From Geosiphon pyriformis (taxonomy: Eukaryota > Glomeromycota > Glomeromycetes > Archaeosporales > Geosiphonaceae), in contig JAAOMT010000431.1 of assembly GCA_016748015.1 (NCBI GenBank), positions 1 to 17,285 on the forward strand: a DNA stretch of 17,285 nucleotides, read 5' to 3'. Position numbers and translations under genes: made by a program. Under the pieces are notes generated by a model. The model was not told the origin of the DNA, ran no database searches, and was given only the letters and a program-made list of their open reading frames with translations. Of this stretch, positions 9,152 to 17,285 are shown in pieces (positions within the stretch are counted from its first letter, which is position 1; every line of letters begins with the position of its first letter).

Positions 9152-11182
9152 ATCATCCTCATTATCACCCTCCTTATCTCTCTTTACCTTTATAAAACAA
9201 AATTATTAAAAGCACCAGGCCGGATTCCTATTTTTGGTAAGTTTTAGAAATTTTGCATTTTATCAATATTAACAAACCCCCTATGATATTCTATATCTTA
9301 AATTTTTTTTATTATAGGACATTTATTTTTAATAAGTCGGGATATCTATAAAAACGTAATTAGAATTTAATATTCTTTAGGTTACTATTAATTGTTTATT
9401 TTATTAAAAGACATTTTATTTAATCTAGGTACGCAGATTTAGGTGAAATATTTACAATTTACATTGGCCCTCAGCGCTTTATCATTCTAAACAGCGCTAA
9501 AAGTTGTTAACGAATCTTATTCAAAAACGTAAGTATACATTTTGAGATTCTACTCACTTAGAAATTTAATAAAATAGAAAAACTTTAATATTTAATTTTT
9601 AATAAGTGGTGCGATTTATTCCACTAATAAAATCACATATTTAAGCAAAACTTTCACACAAAATAAGAGTATAATCACCTTATAATGAGTGGTATCGAAG
9701 AGTGATGATATTTGGTAGGAGATTAATTAATCTATTGATTATTTTCATTTTTTTTTTAAAAAAATCTTGAAAAACTTGATATTAAATTGAAAATTTTTAA
9801 TATTCACTTTGATATCTCGTAACTTTTTAACTCAACAAAAAGTTGAATCGTATTATAACTTGATTGAAAAAGGCACCAATGACCTTCATAACAAAATTTT
9901 GAATGATTGCAACGAGCCCAACGGCATCGATCCTTACCATTAACTACGTTTCACCTCATTTAATATCATAATCAATGTCCTCTTTACAATCCAATTGAAA
10001 GATTTTAATGATCCACTTTATAAAAAATTAGAACAATGTTTTACAAAAACTCTCGAAATTTTGGCTTTAAAAAATGTGTTACCAAATTTATTCCCAATAT
10101 CATTTTCATTTCCTCCCTTTCGACAAGAGATCCCAAAACTTATCGAAACACGTAATGAATGGTAAAAAGTAACGGGAAACTTATTGAAAAGAGTAAAGGA
10201 TGATTCAGAAAAGAAATATTGTGTTTTTCGAGATTTTTTAGAGAAAATAATTCAAGGCTCCATTGATGAGTTGGGCGTTGTTAAATTGTGCAATTATTTT
10301 ATATTAGCAGGAACAGTTAGTTCAGAAATCTTATTTTATTAGATTAAAATCACTATTGTGACTCTGATAAATTCTTTGTCAATTCTAGGAAAGCGTAGCA
10401 TTTACTATATATTTGATTACTACAATTTTGGCAAATAATCCAAATTTTCAGCAGAAAGCGCACGAAGAATTAGACAGAGTAGTTGGAAATGAACGTTTAC
10501 CAAACATATCGGGACTTTAACTCACTTCCATATATCTGATCGCTAGTTAAAGAAGCTCTTTGTTGGGCTCCTCCAGTTAAGAAGCTTTTTTATAAGTTAT
10601 TTTTCCCCAAAATCAACTTATCTTTATATTAATCATTGTTCTATTATTATTATTAGAATCCAACACCACTGAGGTTTCTTGAACAAGATAATGATGAATA
10701 TTTAGGATATCATATACCAAATAATTCATGGTGTCTGCATGAATATTTTTGCGTTTAATTCAGACAAAAATCGTTATAAAGATCCCGACGTTTTCAATCC
10801 TGATCGGTTTCTTGATTCAAAAGAGAGTATGGCTACTTCGGGCAAGGGGTCCCTACCAAAATTGAGATCATTATTCTTTTTCAATTGGGAGACGACTTTG
10901 TACTGGAATTTACTTGGTAAGTTTTAATGATTCTTTTGTGTCTTCATATTATTTTCCCTCTAGATTTCTAAAAATAAATTTTATTTTTAATATGCTGAAG
11001 CGAAATTACTTTTTATTTTAAGTAGTCTACTTTGGACCTTTAAATTCGAAAACGTGAAATGAGATGTAACTGGAAGGGTTCTTCCAATTGATCTAAAAAA
11101 TTCGTTTAAAAGTATTCTTCAGACTCCTAATCCATACAATGTTCGATTCATTACTAGACATCAAGAAATTAAACCATTTTAA
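9152..11182 (+). pseudogene. Cytochrome P450 pseudogene (microsomal type)
   Basis: All parts of a fungal P450 monooxygenase occur in order. They are an N-terminal membrane anchor (IILIITLLISLYLY from 9152), the PGRIPIFG hinge, GEIFTIYIGPQRFIILNSA, SPYNEWYRRVM, an I-helix ILAGT (to 10315), a K-helix KEALCWAP, DPDVFNPDRFLD, the haem-binding FSIGRRLCTG (10878-10907) and a C-terminus ending at the TAA at 11180-11182. Likely exons are 9152-9236, 9318-~9354, 9429-9528, about 9672-9720, about 9830-10315, 10389-10576, 10657-10916 and about 11000-11182. It is dead. In-frame stops lie at 9941-9943, 10163-10165, 10537-10539 and 11060-11062. Frameshifts lie near 9500 and 10505 and twice in the exon 10657-10916. 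The invariant Arg of the ExxR motif is Cys (10561-10563), and the start codon and last acceptor are lost. The substrate cannot be inferred. Confidence 0.93.
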
Positions 11183-11932
11183 CCTATAATTAAATATTAA
11201 AACTATTAAAATAACATTTTCATGCTCCTTTACTTCTTTGTTTTAAACATTATAATGCTAATTTATGAGAAGATGTATAAATATATTTTATAATTAGCAT
11301 TTTATAAAATATTTTAAATATTTTAAGGTTACTGGGGTAACTAAGTTATGTATTTAATAGAGAATGAAAATACTAGCTATCTTAATATTGTAAAAATTTA
11401 ACATTCACCTGAATTATTAAAAAAAATTTTGAATGTTTTTAAAATATCTGAATTGATTATGTATAATGAAAAAAAGATATGAATAATTAAAAATTTTAAT
11501 ATTTTTATTTTAATCAATAAATATATTTCTTATTAAGCATAACCCAAAATTCTTGTCCAAAATTAGAAAACTTTTTTATACTATAATTTTCATAAGCTCA
11601 TGAAAAATATTTTATATGTAAAGTAATAACAAAGAATTTCCTTTTTCCAAGTAAATCGATATTGTGTTCATGCTTTTTTTTTTTAGGTTTGCCCTTGTAT
11701 ACATCATAATTTTAAGTGCTTATTTTAATGAATTATTTACAAATAGATTTTTATTAATTTTATATATTTAACAAATTCAATTTTATTAAAATATAAAAAT
11801 TTGATTGTACTTGTTTGTTGTGTAATATATCTATAAAATTAGCATATGAGATAGTATTAACTTTATTCTTGAAAGGTCCTCATCAAAAGATTTTTATAAA
11901 ACCCAAGAACTTGAAAATATTATTAATTTTAG
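11183..11932. other. AT-rich spacer between convergent P450 relic and lipase-like gene
   Basis: No coding signal on either strand. It separates the 3' ends of the P450 relic (plus) and the lipase-like gene (minus). Confidence 0.6.
11862..11867 (-). terminator. AATAAA polyadenylation signal of the lipase-like gene
   Basis: The hexamer AATAAA on the minus strand lies 66-71 nt downstream of the TGA at 11935-11933, within a T/A-rich context. A polyadenylation role is inferred from motif and position only; the motif is common in AT-rich DNA. Confidence 0.4.
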
Positions 11933-13496
11933 TCAAAGTTTTGGATTAAAATTAGGGGTATTAATAAGGTTGGTGCAGTCTTCAAATATAGTTCCAAAAT
12001 AAGGGGTGTCATGGAAGCTTGTTCCTGTACCATCTGTCCCTAAATTACATTGCTGCAAAATGAGAAAAAATAAAATTGGTAAGCTTTATTGTTCTTAAAA
12101 TTATTAAAAAGTTTAACTAAAATAAGCAGACATACCAGACTTTCACCATATTGCTTTTGATTTTTATTTGAAAATCCTGGACATTCATAGACTATTGGCT
12201 CATTACAATCACAATCAATACTTTCAATCCAATACTCAGTCCCAGGGTGGATATATGGTACACCCGTTGGGGAATATTTCGGGAAATGAGGGAAAAATTC
12301 GTTAGTATATGTAATTCTAAACATCTTAAGTTTATTACTTCGCTTATTGATTTGTTCAGCAAGTTGATAATTCCCTGGACGTGAAGAACCAAAGGTGACA
12401 ACGTGAATGTAAACATTTTCATCAACAGGTGAGAAAGCCAGGAGTAAAAAGCCTAATATTTGAGCATAGACTAAGTGGAGTAATAAATTAATAGTTCGAA
12501 TTTTAATTTAAAATATATTTAAAAATTTTTAAGAGGAAAATATTGACTTTCTAAAATTTCTTACATCCTCCAACTCTATGCCCAGTCAGATAAATATCGA
12601 TTCGTTGATTTGATCCCATTCCATTTCTAATTCCGTTAATTCCATGTTTTATTAAACTTGTAAAAGCTTTACAATATTGATCTTTTAACATTGTCCACCA
12701 ATCCGAATTAACTTTAAAATAACCCTTGGCTCTTAATTTTAACATTTGAAACTTGGTAGTTTCTAATTGTATTTTGTTTATTTTAGGCCCTAATTTTTCA
12801 GAGAAATAGGCAAAAATGTTAAAAATTATTATTGATCCATAAAATAGTTTTTGATTATTAAAAAAAAAAAAGGAGTAATATTTTTGTTGAGAAAGAAAGA
12901 AAGAAAGAAAGAAACCTTTCCAAAACTTACCGCCAAAAGATCCAATAATGATTGGAATTTGTGGATTGTGTGCAACATGAGCTGATAAATTAAGAAGTAT
13001 GATGGTGAAATTTTTTATATTGAAAATTTTTTGTTTTTTTACACCCTATCTTACCAATAAATCCTGGACCTGATATTGAAGCCTTAGCACAATAAGCAAG
13101 ATTTGCCCACATAGCCATTTTAGTAAAAAGTGTTAAAAGGCCTTTATCTTTTAATAACGTCTTGGGTGGGGTAATATTTTCATTAAAATTAAATCCATTC
13201 TTAGCTCTTGAAAAGAGTAATTTCTTTTCATGATCGTCTTCATATATTTCTTCTTGATGAGTAAAATTAAATTTTAATTTGGGTAACAGTTTGTATTCTA
13301 TTGAATTTAAATTGTATGAGATGGAAGTGGTTTTTCTTAAAAATTTATTATAATAATCTTTGAAAAATGTCAAAAAATTAAATAAAATGTAAAACAAAAA
13401 AAGTGTTTGAATAATTTTTTTTCCTATAATTTTTTTAGACGAACAAATGTAGTTATGATTTAAAATCATTTTTTGATAAAAATTATATTTCATCAA
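11933..13496 (-). CDS. Class-3 lipase-like protein, five exons, probable pseudoenzyme
   Basis: Five minus-strand exons join into one open frame of 390 codons plus TGA: 13496-13055, 12981-12931, 12789-12565, 12470-12136 and 12052-11933. All four introns (73, 141, 94 and 83 bp) are GT-AG, and every phase fits. Residues about 28-45 (QTLFLFYILFNFLTFF) form a signal anchor or membrane helix, followed by a region ending SGPGFIAHVAHNPQIP. The alpha/beta-hydrolase core of class-3 lipases (esterases cutting acylglycerols, catalytic Ser-Asp-His) follows. It shows IIIGSFGG where the family has VAFRG, IDIYLTGHRVGG, HVVTFGSSRPGN, YTNEFFPHFP, YIHPGTEYWI and, near the end, TPYFGTIFEDC. The nucleophile position is Arg236 (codon AGA) instead of Ser, the Asp position is Glu297, and His314 is kept. 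It is therefore unlikely to hydrolyse lipids by the usual mechanism. A second ATG follows the first directly; either could start. Confidence 0.88.
12891..12914. repeat. GAAA tetranucleotide microsatellite in lipase intron 2
   Basis: Six GAAA units in a row inside the 141 bp second intron, close to its donor end. An A-run lies nearby at about 12859-12871. Length changes here would not alter the coding frame. Confidence 0.95.
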
Positions 13497-14606
13497 GTTT
13501 ATTGAAAAATGTGGTCTTCAAACATTTATTTTATACATGTGAATGAAACAGCGGATTATCTTGATCAAGAAAATGAAATAACATTGACAATCTGTATGTA
13601 AACACTAAAATTAACAATAAAAATTAGAACAAAACCGTTCTCCATTTATATATAAACAGTATTGTCGAATGTATATTTCGTCTTTTTGACCTAGAATTTG
13701 TTTTATTTTGATAATTTTAATTAAAAAAAAAGGAAATCAATTCAGTTCTTTTTATATTTATTCCAAGAGAAATTTGAAATTTTAAACCTTATATGCAGGA
13801 TCATATTTTCAAAGAAAAGAATTTCATTTATAATTTACATGTAAATCAATCAAATTCTTTGTAATTCTTTGTAATTCTTTGGCATTTTTTGTTATAAGAA
13901 ATCTGATTTCTTAAAGTTTTTAGAATTCTTTCATTGATTGATATTCTGTATAAAATAATTTTAATATGAAATTGCTTCATTGAAGAAATTTACAATATGA
14001 AAAATATTTCAAATTTATTAATGTTGATTTCATTAAAATTTAAAAACTATAAAGAATTTTTGTTTAAATTATCAGCAATTAAGAAAACACACATTAATAA
14101 ATCTTTTGCATTCGATTCAAATTTGTTTACCATTGAGAAACTTAATTTCCAAATCATATCTTTTGATATGTGAAAATCATAACATTAGAAATAGTTTTTT
14201 CCGTGGGAATTTTTCTCAAACCCGTGATCCCACTTTATCATGTTGACATAATCTGACCGATATGGTTTAGCGTATACTAATCAAACCATTTTCTTGTAAA
14301 AAAATATTTAAACTCTCTTACAAAATTAAATTAAATCTATAATAATATACAAGCAAATCTTTATAAATTACACAAATGTAAAAGCCCAATTAGAGAATAG
14401 TCTATAAAACACCTGACACAGAATTTTATCGTAATTTTATGTCTCATTTAAGGTAATCACAACACTTTCAATTCAAAACCTTTGATCTTCTTAATACGTG
14501 ATTATAGGAATAAATTAATTATTGCCAGCTAAAACTAAATCTATGCAAGATCGAGATATTTCTCTTGCTGTTCCAAAATTAATTTGCATGAGATATAAAA
14601 ATAAAT
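13497..14606. other. Spacer upstream of the lipase-like gene up to the right inverted arm
   Basis: No gene is supported on either strand. It should contain the promoter of the lipase-like gene, but no motif is decisive. A slightly GC-richer patch at about 14200-14280 (with CCCGTGATCCCAC and GACCGATATGGTTTAGCG) matches nothing I know. Confidence 0.55.
13853..13882. repeat. Short 10 bp tandem repeat
   Basis: AATTCTTTGT occurs twice in a row, followed by a third partial unit AATTCTTTGG. It is a minor low-complexity tract. Confidence 0.8.
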
Positions 14607-15138
14607 AAGGAAGACCATATGCAACCTAGAAACTAAATTATGCATATAGAAAAATCTCAAAGAAATTTATCAATGAGCTATTGAAACCAGCAATCACCAA
14701 TCAAAATGTAACTCAATTTTAAGTTTTCATTTAAACTAAAAATAGCAATATGCATAGTTCGCCTTTTTGCATCTTTGCAGTCATTTAAGTTTGAATTCCC
14801 GTTCTCGAAGATCTTCAATATAAATAAGTAAATAAGGTTTTAGGCTAAATGTTAAGGCTTAGGTTTTTCACGTTAATTATTAATATTTAAATTAGTTTTA
14901 TTTACTCGCTGAAATTAAAAGATAAATGAAAAAGAAGGAATTATGTTAAACCTGTTATTGGAGCTATTACCAATCAGCTAGGGCTAGAAAAGAAGATCTG
15001 CAACCTTAGAACCAGATTATGCATATAGAAAATCTTAAAGAAATTTATCAATGAGCTATTGACGTCAGCAATCACCAACTAGAGTGTAACTTAAAAAAAT
15101 AGCGATGATATAATTACAAGCATAGTGCGCCTTTTGCC
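14607..15138. repeat. Tandem duplication upstream of the right Sel1 gene (distal copy truncated)
   Basis: The right arm holds the same two modules: proximal at 14886-15138 and distal at about 14607-14771. The distal module stops at 14607, whereas its left-arm counterpart continues to about 1127. The right arm therefore keeps only about the first 60 percent of the distal copy, which places the end of arm homology inside a duplicated module. Confidence 0.75.
15060..15067. promoter_or_regulatory. CRE-type palindrome TGACGTCA upstream of the right Sel1 gene
   Basis: This is the mirror copy of the site at 560-567, about 300 bp upstream of the ATG at 15366. An 8 bp perfect palindrome is rare by chance in DNA this AT-rich, but it is shared here only because the arms are copies. 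Confidence 0.35.
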
Positions 15139-15365
15139 CATTTAAGCAATGTAAATGAAGGAATCTAACCTTTATGAAGTAAAATTTATTTTCAGAATAT
15201 TCCAGCGTTTCAGATTTTTCCCAAGACCTAGCCTGCTTGGGAATGTGATTTAAAAAATTATAAGTTGAAATCCCTATTTAATAGCAAAGATGAACTCGTT
15301 AAAAATCTTTCTTTACCCATAGAAAATATTCAAGGTTTTTAACTTATCTGTGTCATTTGAAAATC

Positions 15366-17285
15366 ATGTCTTCAACTTCATCATTTGAAAACGCAACCTT
15401 AAACCTCGACTGGCTTGAAGGAGCGTCAATTATCATCAGAGAAAATTTGGCCAATTCTCCAACTAGTGAATATTCAAAAGTTGCCAACTTTGTGAAAAAA
15501 TACCTAATGCGCAATATGAAAACACCTGAAGAACTATTCAATTGCTTGAATAATAAAAGTTCAAAACGTTCGACAGACAATATTTTACTTGGTTTTTCTT
15601 TAGAACATGGGATTGGAACTACTAGAGATTTAAAAAAAGCATTTTTAGAATTTCAGAAAGCAGCAAATGCAGAAGATTCTGTTGGACAATTCTTTTTAGG
15701 CTATTGTTACAGCAATGGAATTGGTGTTTCACAAGATCGAAGAAAAGCATTTAAACTCTATTTAAAAGCAGCAGAGACGGGTAATACAAATGCACAATAC
15801 AATCTTGCAACATGTTATCGAAATGGATGGGGAACAACGAAAAACTTTGAAAAAGCATTTGAACTCTATTCAAAAGCAGCAGAGGCGGGAAATACAGATG
15901 CACAATGCAATCTTGGATGGTGTATTCAAAATGGATGGGGAACAACGAAAAACTTTGAAAAAGCATTTGAACTCTATTCAAAAGCAGCAGAGGCGGGAAA
16001 TACATATGCACAATTAAGTCTTGGACTTTGTTATGAAATTGGATGGGGAATAACGAAAAACTTTGAAAAAGCATTTGAACTGTATGCAAAAGCAGCAGAG
16101 GCGGGAAATACAGATGCACAATGTAATCTTGGATTTTGTTATCAAAATGGATGGGGAATAACGAAAAACTTTGAAAAAGCATTTGAACTGTATGCAAAAG
16201 CAGCAGAGGCGGGAAATACAAATGCACAATGCCATCTTGGATGGTGTTATCGAAATGGATGGGGAACAACGAAAAACTTAGAAAAAGCATTTGAACTGTA
16301 TTCAAAACCAGCAGAGACGGGAAATACAGATGCACAATATAATCTTGGACGGTGTTATCAAAATGGATGGGGAACAACGAAAAACTTAGAAAAAGCATTT
16401 GAACTCTATTCAAAAGCAGCAGAGGCGGGAAATAAATATGCACAATCAAATCTTGGACTTTGTTATGAAAATGGATGGGGAACAACGAAAAACTTAGAAA
16501 AAGCATTTGAACTGTATTCAAAAGCAGCAGAGACGGGAAATACAGATGCACAATATAATCTTGGACGGTGTTATCAAAATGGATGGGGAATAACGAAAAA
16601 CTTTGAAAAAGCATTTGAACTGTATGCAAAAGCAGCAGAGGCGGGAAATACAAATGCACAATACAATCTTGCAAGATGTTATCGAAATGGATGTGGAACA
16701 ACGAAAAACTTAGAAAAAGCATTTAAACTCTATTCAAAAGCAGTAGAGGCGGGAAATAAACTGGCACAATACAATCTTGCAAGATGTTATCGAAATGGAT
16801 GTGGAACAACAAAAAACTTTGAAAAAGCATTTGAACTCTATTCAAAAGCAGCAGAGACGGGAAATACACTGGCACAATCAAATCTTGGACGGTGCTATGA
16901 AAATGGATGGGGAATAACGAAAAACTTTGAAAAAGCATTTGAACTCTATTCAAAAGCAGCAGAAACGGGAAATACAGATGTACAATATAATCTTGGACGG
17001 TGTTATGAAAATGGATGGGGAATAACGAAAAACTTTGAAAAAGCATTTGAACTGTATTCAAAAGCAACAGAGACCGGAAATACAGATGCACAATATAATC
17101 TTGGACGGTGTTATGAAAATGGATGGGGAACAACAAAAAACTTTGAAAAAGCATTTGATTTCTATTCAAAAGCAGCAGAGGCGGGAGATACACAGGCACA
17201 ATATAAGCTTGGACTTTGTTATGAAAATGGATGGGGAATAACGAAAAACTTAGAAAAAGCATTTAAACTCTATTCAAAAGCAGCA
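15366..17285 (+). CDS. Sel1-like repeat protein, at least 16 tandem repeats (runs off the right edge)
   Basis: An ATG at 15366 opens a frame of 640 codons with no stop before the window ends. Residues 1-72 are a non-repeat N-terminus rich in Ser, Asn and Lys. From about residue 73 the protein is an unbroken series of Sel1-like repeats with a 36-residue, 108 bp period. The alanine of the KAF motif recurs exactly every 108 bp from 15639 to 17259, giving 16 occurrences. The consensus reads roughly KAFELYSKAAEAGNTDAQYN, then LGRCYENGWGTTKNFE. The first two units are diverged and the rest are nearly uniform. No kinase or other catalytic domain and no membrane segment is visible. The family forms helical scaffolds for protein contacts, so an adaptor or signalling role is an inference. 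No intron is apparent. The C-terminus and any extra domain lie outside the window. Confidence 0.93.
   Translation, partial: MSSTSSFENATLNLDWLEGASIIIRENLANSPTSEYSKVANFVKKYLMRNMKTPEELFNCLNNKSSKRSTDNILLGFSLEHGIGTTRDLKKAFLEFQKAANAEDSVGQFFLGYCYSNGIGVSQDRRKAFKLYLKAAETGNTNAQYNLATCYRNGWGTTKNFEKAFELYSKAAEAGNTDAQCNLGWCIQNGWGTTKNFEKAFELYSKAAEAGNTYAQLSLGLCYEIGWGITKNFEKAFELYAKAAEAGNTDAQCNLGFCYQNGWGITKNFEKAFELYAKAAEAGNTNAQCHLGWCYRNGWGTTKNLEKAFELYSKPAETGNTDAQYNLGRCYQNGWGTTKNLEKAFELYSKAAEAGNKYAQSNLGLCYENGWGTTKNLEKAFELYSKAAETGNTDAQYNLGRCYQNGWGITKNFEKAFELYAKAAEAGNTNAQYNLARCYRNGCGTTKNLEKAFKLYSKAVEAGNKLAQYNLARCYRNGCGTTKNFEKAFELYSKAAETGNTLAQSNLGRCYENGWGITKNFEKAFELYSKAAETGNTDVQYNLGRCYENGWGITKNFEKAFELYSKATETGNTDAQYNLGRCYENGWGTTKNFEKAFDFYSKAAEAGDTQAQYKLGLCYENGWGITKNLEKAFKLYSKAA
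15639..17285 (+). repeat. 108 bp tandem coding repeat array (Sel1-like units)
   Basis: The codon for the KAF alanine falls at 15639, 15747, 15855 and so on every 108 bp to 17259, so there are 15 full periods with no length change. Units after 15747 differ mostly at a few positions: TTT/TTA (F or L before EKA), TAT-TCA/TAT-GCA (YS or YA), GAG-GCG/GAG-ACG, and the residues following AGN/TGN. The same unit type reappears at distant places (ETGNTDAQYNLGRCYQNGWG follows both 16287 and 16503), and two neighbouring units share ARCYRNGCG. This points to unequal exchange or gene conversion among units. Confidence 0.95.

Larger units (their letters stand above)
14607..15626. repeat. Right arm of the 1 kb inverted repeat
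   Basis: This is the reverse complement of 1-1012. The part at 14931-15626 is identical to 1-696. The part at 14607-14930 is diverged and slightly longer than its partner because of small indels near 14880 and near 14660. Below 14607 the sequence no longer resembles the left arm. The arms enclose about 13.6 kb of unique sequence that holds the transposase relic, the P450 relic and the lipase-like gene. Confidence 0.93.

Noticed and set aside
10739-10927. 62-codon plus-strand frame as an independent small gene
   Set aside because: It is the middle-frame part of P450 exon 10657-10916, starting at an internal Met of the MNIFAFNSDKNR segment.
12040-12425. Two overlapping minus-strand frames treated as separate small genes
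   Set aside because: One is exon 4 of the lipase-like gene read past its donor; the other is an out-of-frame shadow of the same exon.
15790-17241. Other small frames in both strands within the array (15790-16017, 17035-17241 plus; 16014-16235 minus)
   Set aside because: They are out-of-frame readings of the same repeats; the 15366 frame is open throughout and has the Sel1 consensus.
15751-17262. Two long minus-strand open frames (323 and 179 codons) with their own 36-residue periodicity
   Set aside because: They are antisense to the Sel1 repeat array. The same 108 bp unit simply lacks stops in that reverse frame, so the periodic hydrophobic reading (MLFQSFSLFPIHF...) is a by-product.
15639-17285. 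CRISPR-like or satellite reading of the regular repeats
   Set aside because: The units are contiguous, 108 bp, in frame and encode Sel1-like repeats, with no spacers.

Overview
The window looks like nuclear DNA of a eukaryote with a very AT-rich genome. The best fit is an arbuscular mycorrhizal fungus (Glomeromycotina, Rhizophagus-like), and this is an inference. The grounds are short GT-AG introns of about 70-140 bp, a long array of near-identical 36-residue Sel1-like repeats, a class-3 lipase of fungal type, a fungal-style cytochrome P450, a decayed Tc1/mariner transposon and long gene-poor A/T stretches.

Layout, left to right. Positions 1-261 (minus) are the first 87 codons of a Sel1-repeat gene that runs off the left edge. 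Its upstream region (262-1127) holds a diverged tandem duplication of a roughly 280 bp module. From 1128 to about 7080 there is no gene I can defend, only possible relics, a promoter-like cluster near 4698-4797 and small repeats. A possible TA-flanked miniature element lies at 7083-7480. A dead Tc1/mariner transposase lies at about 7985-8800 (minus). A TAA-type microsatellite at 8978-9048 precedes a cytochrome P450 pseudogene (9152-11182, plus). Tail-to-tail with it is a five-exon class-3 lipase-like gene (11933-13496, minus) whose spliced frame is fully open at 390 residues. After about 1.1 kb of sparse sequence, 14607-15626 repeats the left end in inverted orientation and leads into a second Sel1-repeat gene. 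That gene is open from 15366 to the right edge (640 codons, no stop).

The main structural point is that two divergent, head-to-head Sel1-repeat genes sit at the two edges on 1 kb inverted arms. I read the arms as identical over the 696 bp that include the gene starts and proximal promoters; beyond that they diverge.

The main protein-level point is the lipase-like gene. It keeps every splice site and an unbroken frame, but the nucleophile serine of GHSxGG is arginine and the catalytic-aspartate position is glutamate. The P450 and the transposase, by contrast, are riddled with stops and frameshifts. The genes do not form a pathway. The window reads as a repeat-rich accessory region with two expanding paralogs, one probable pseudoenzyme and two relics.
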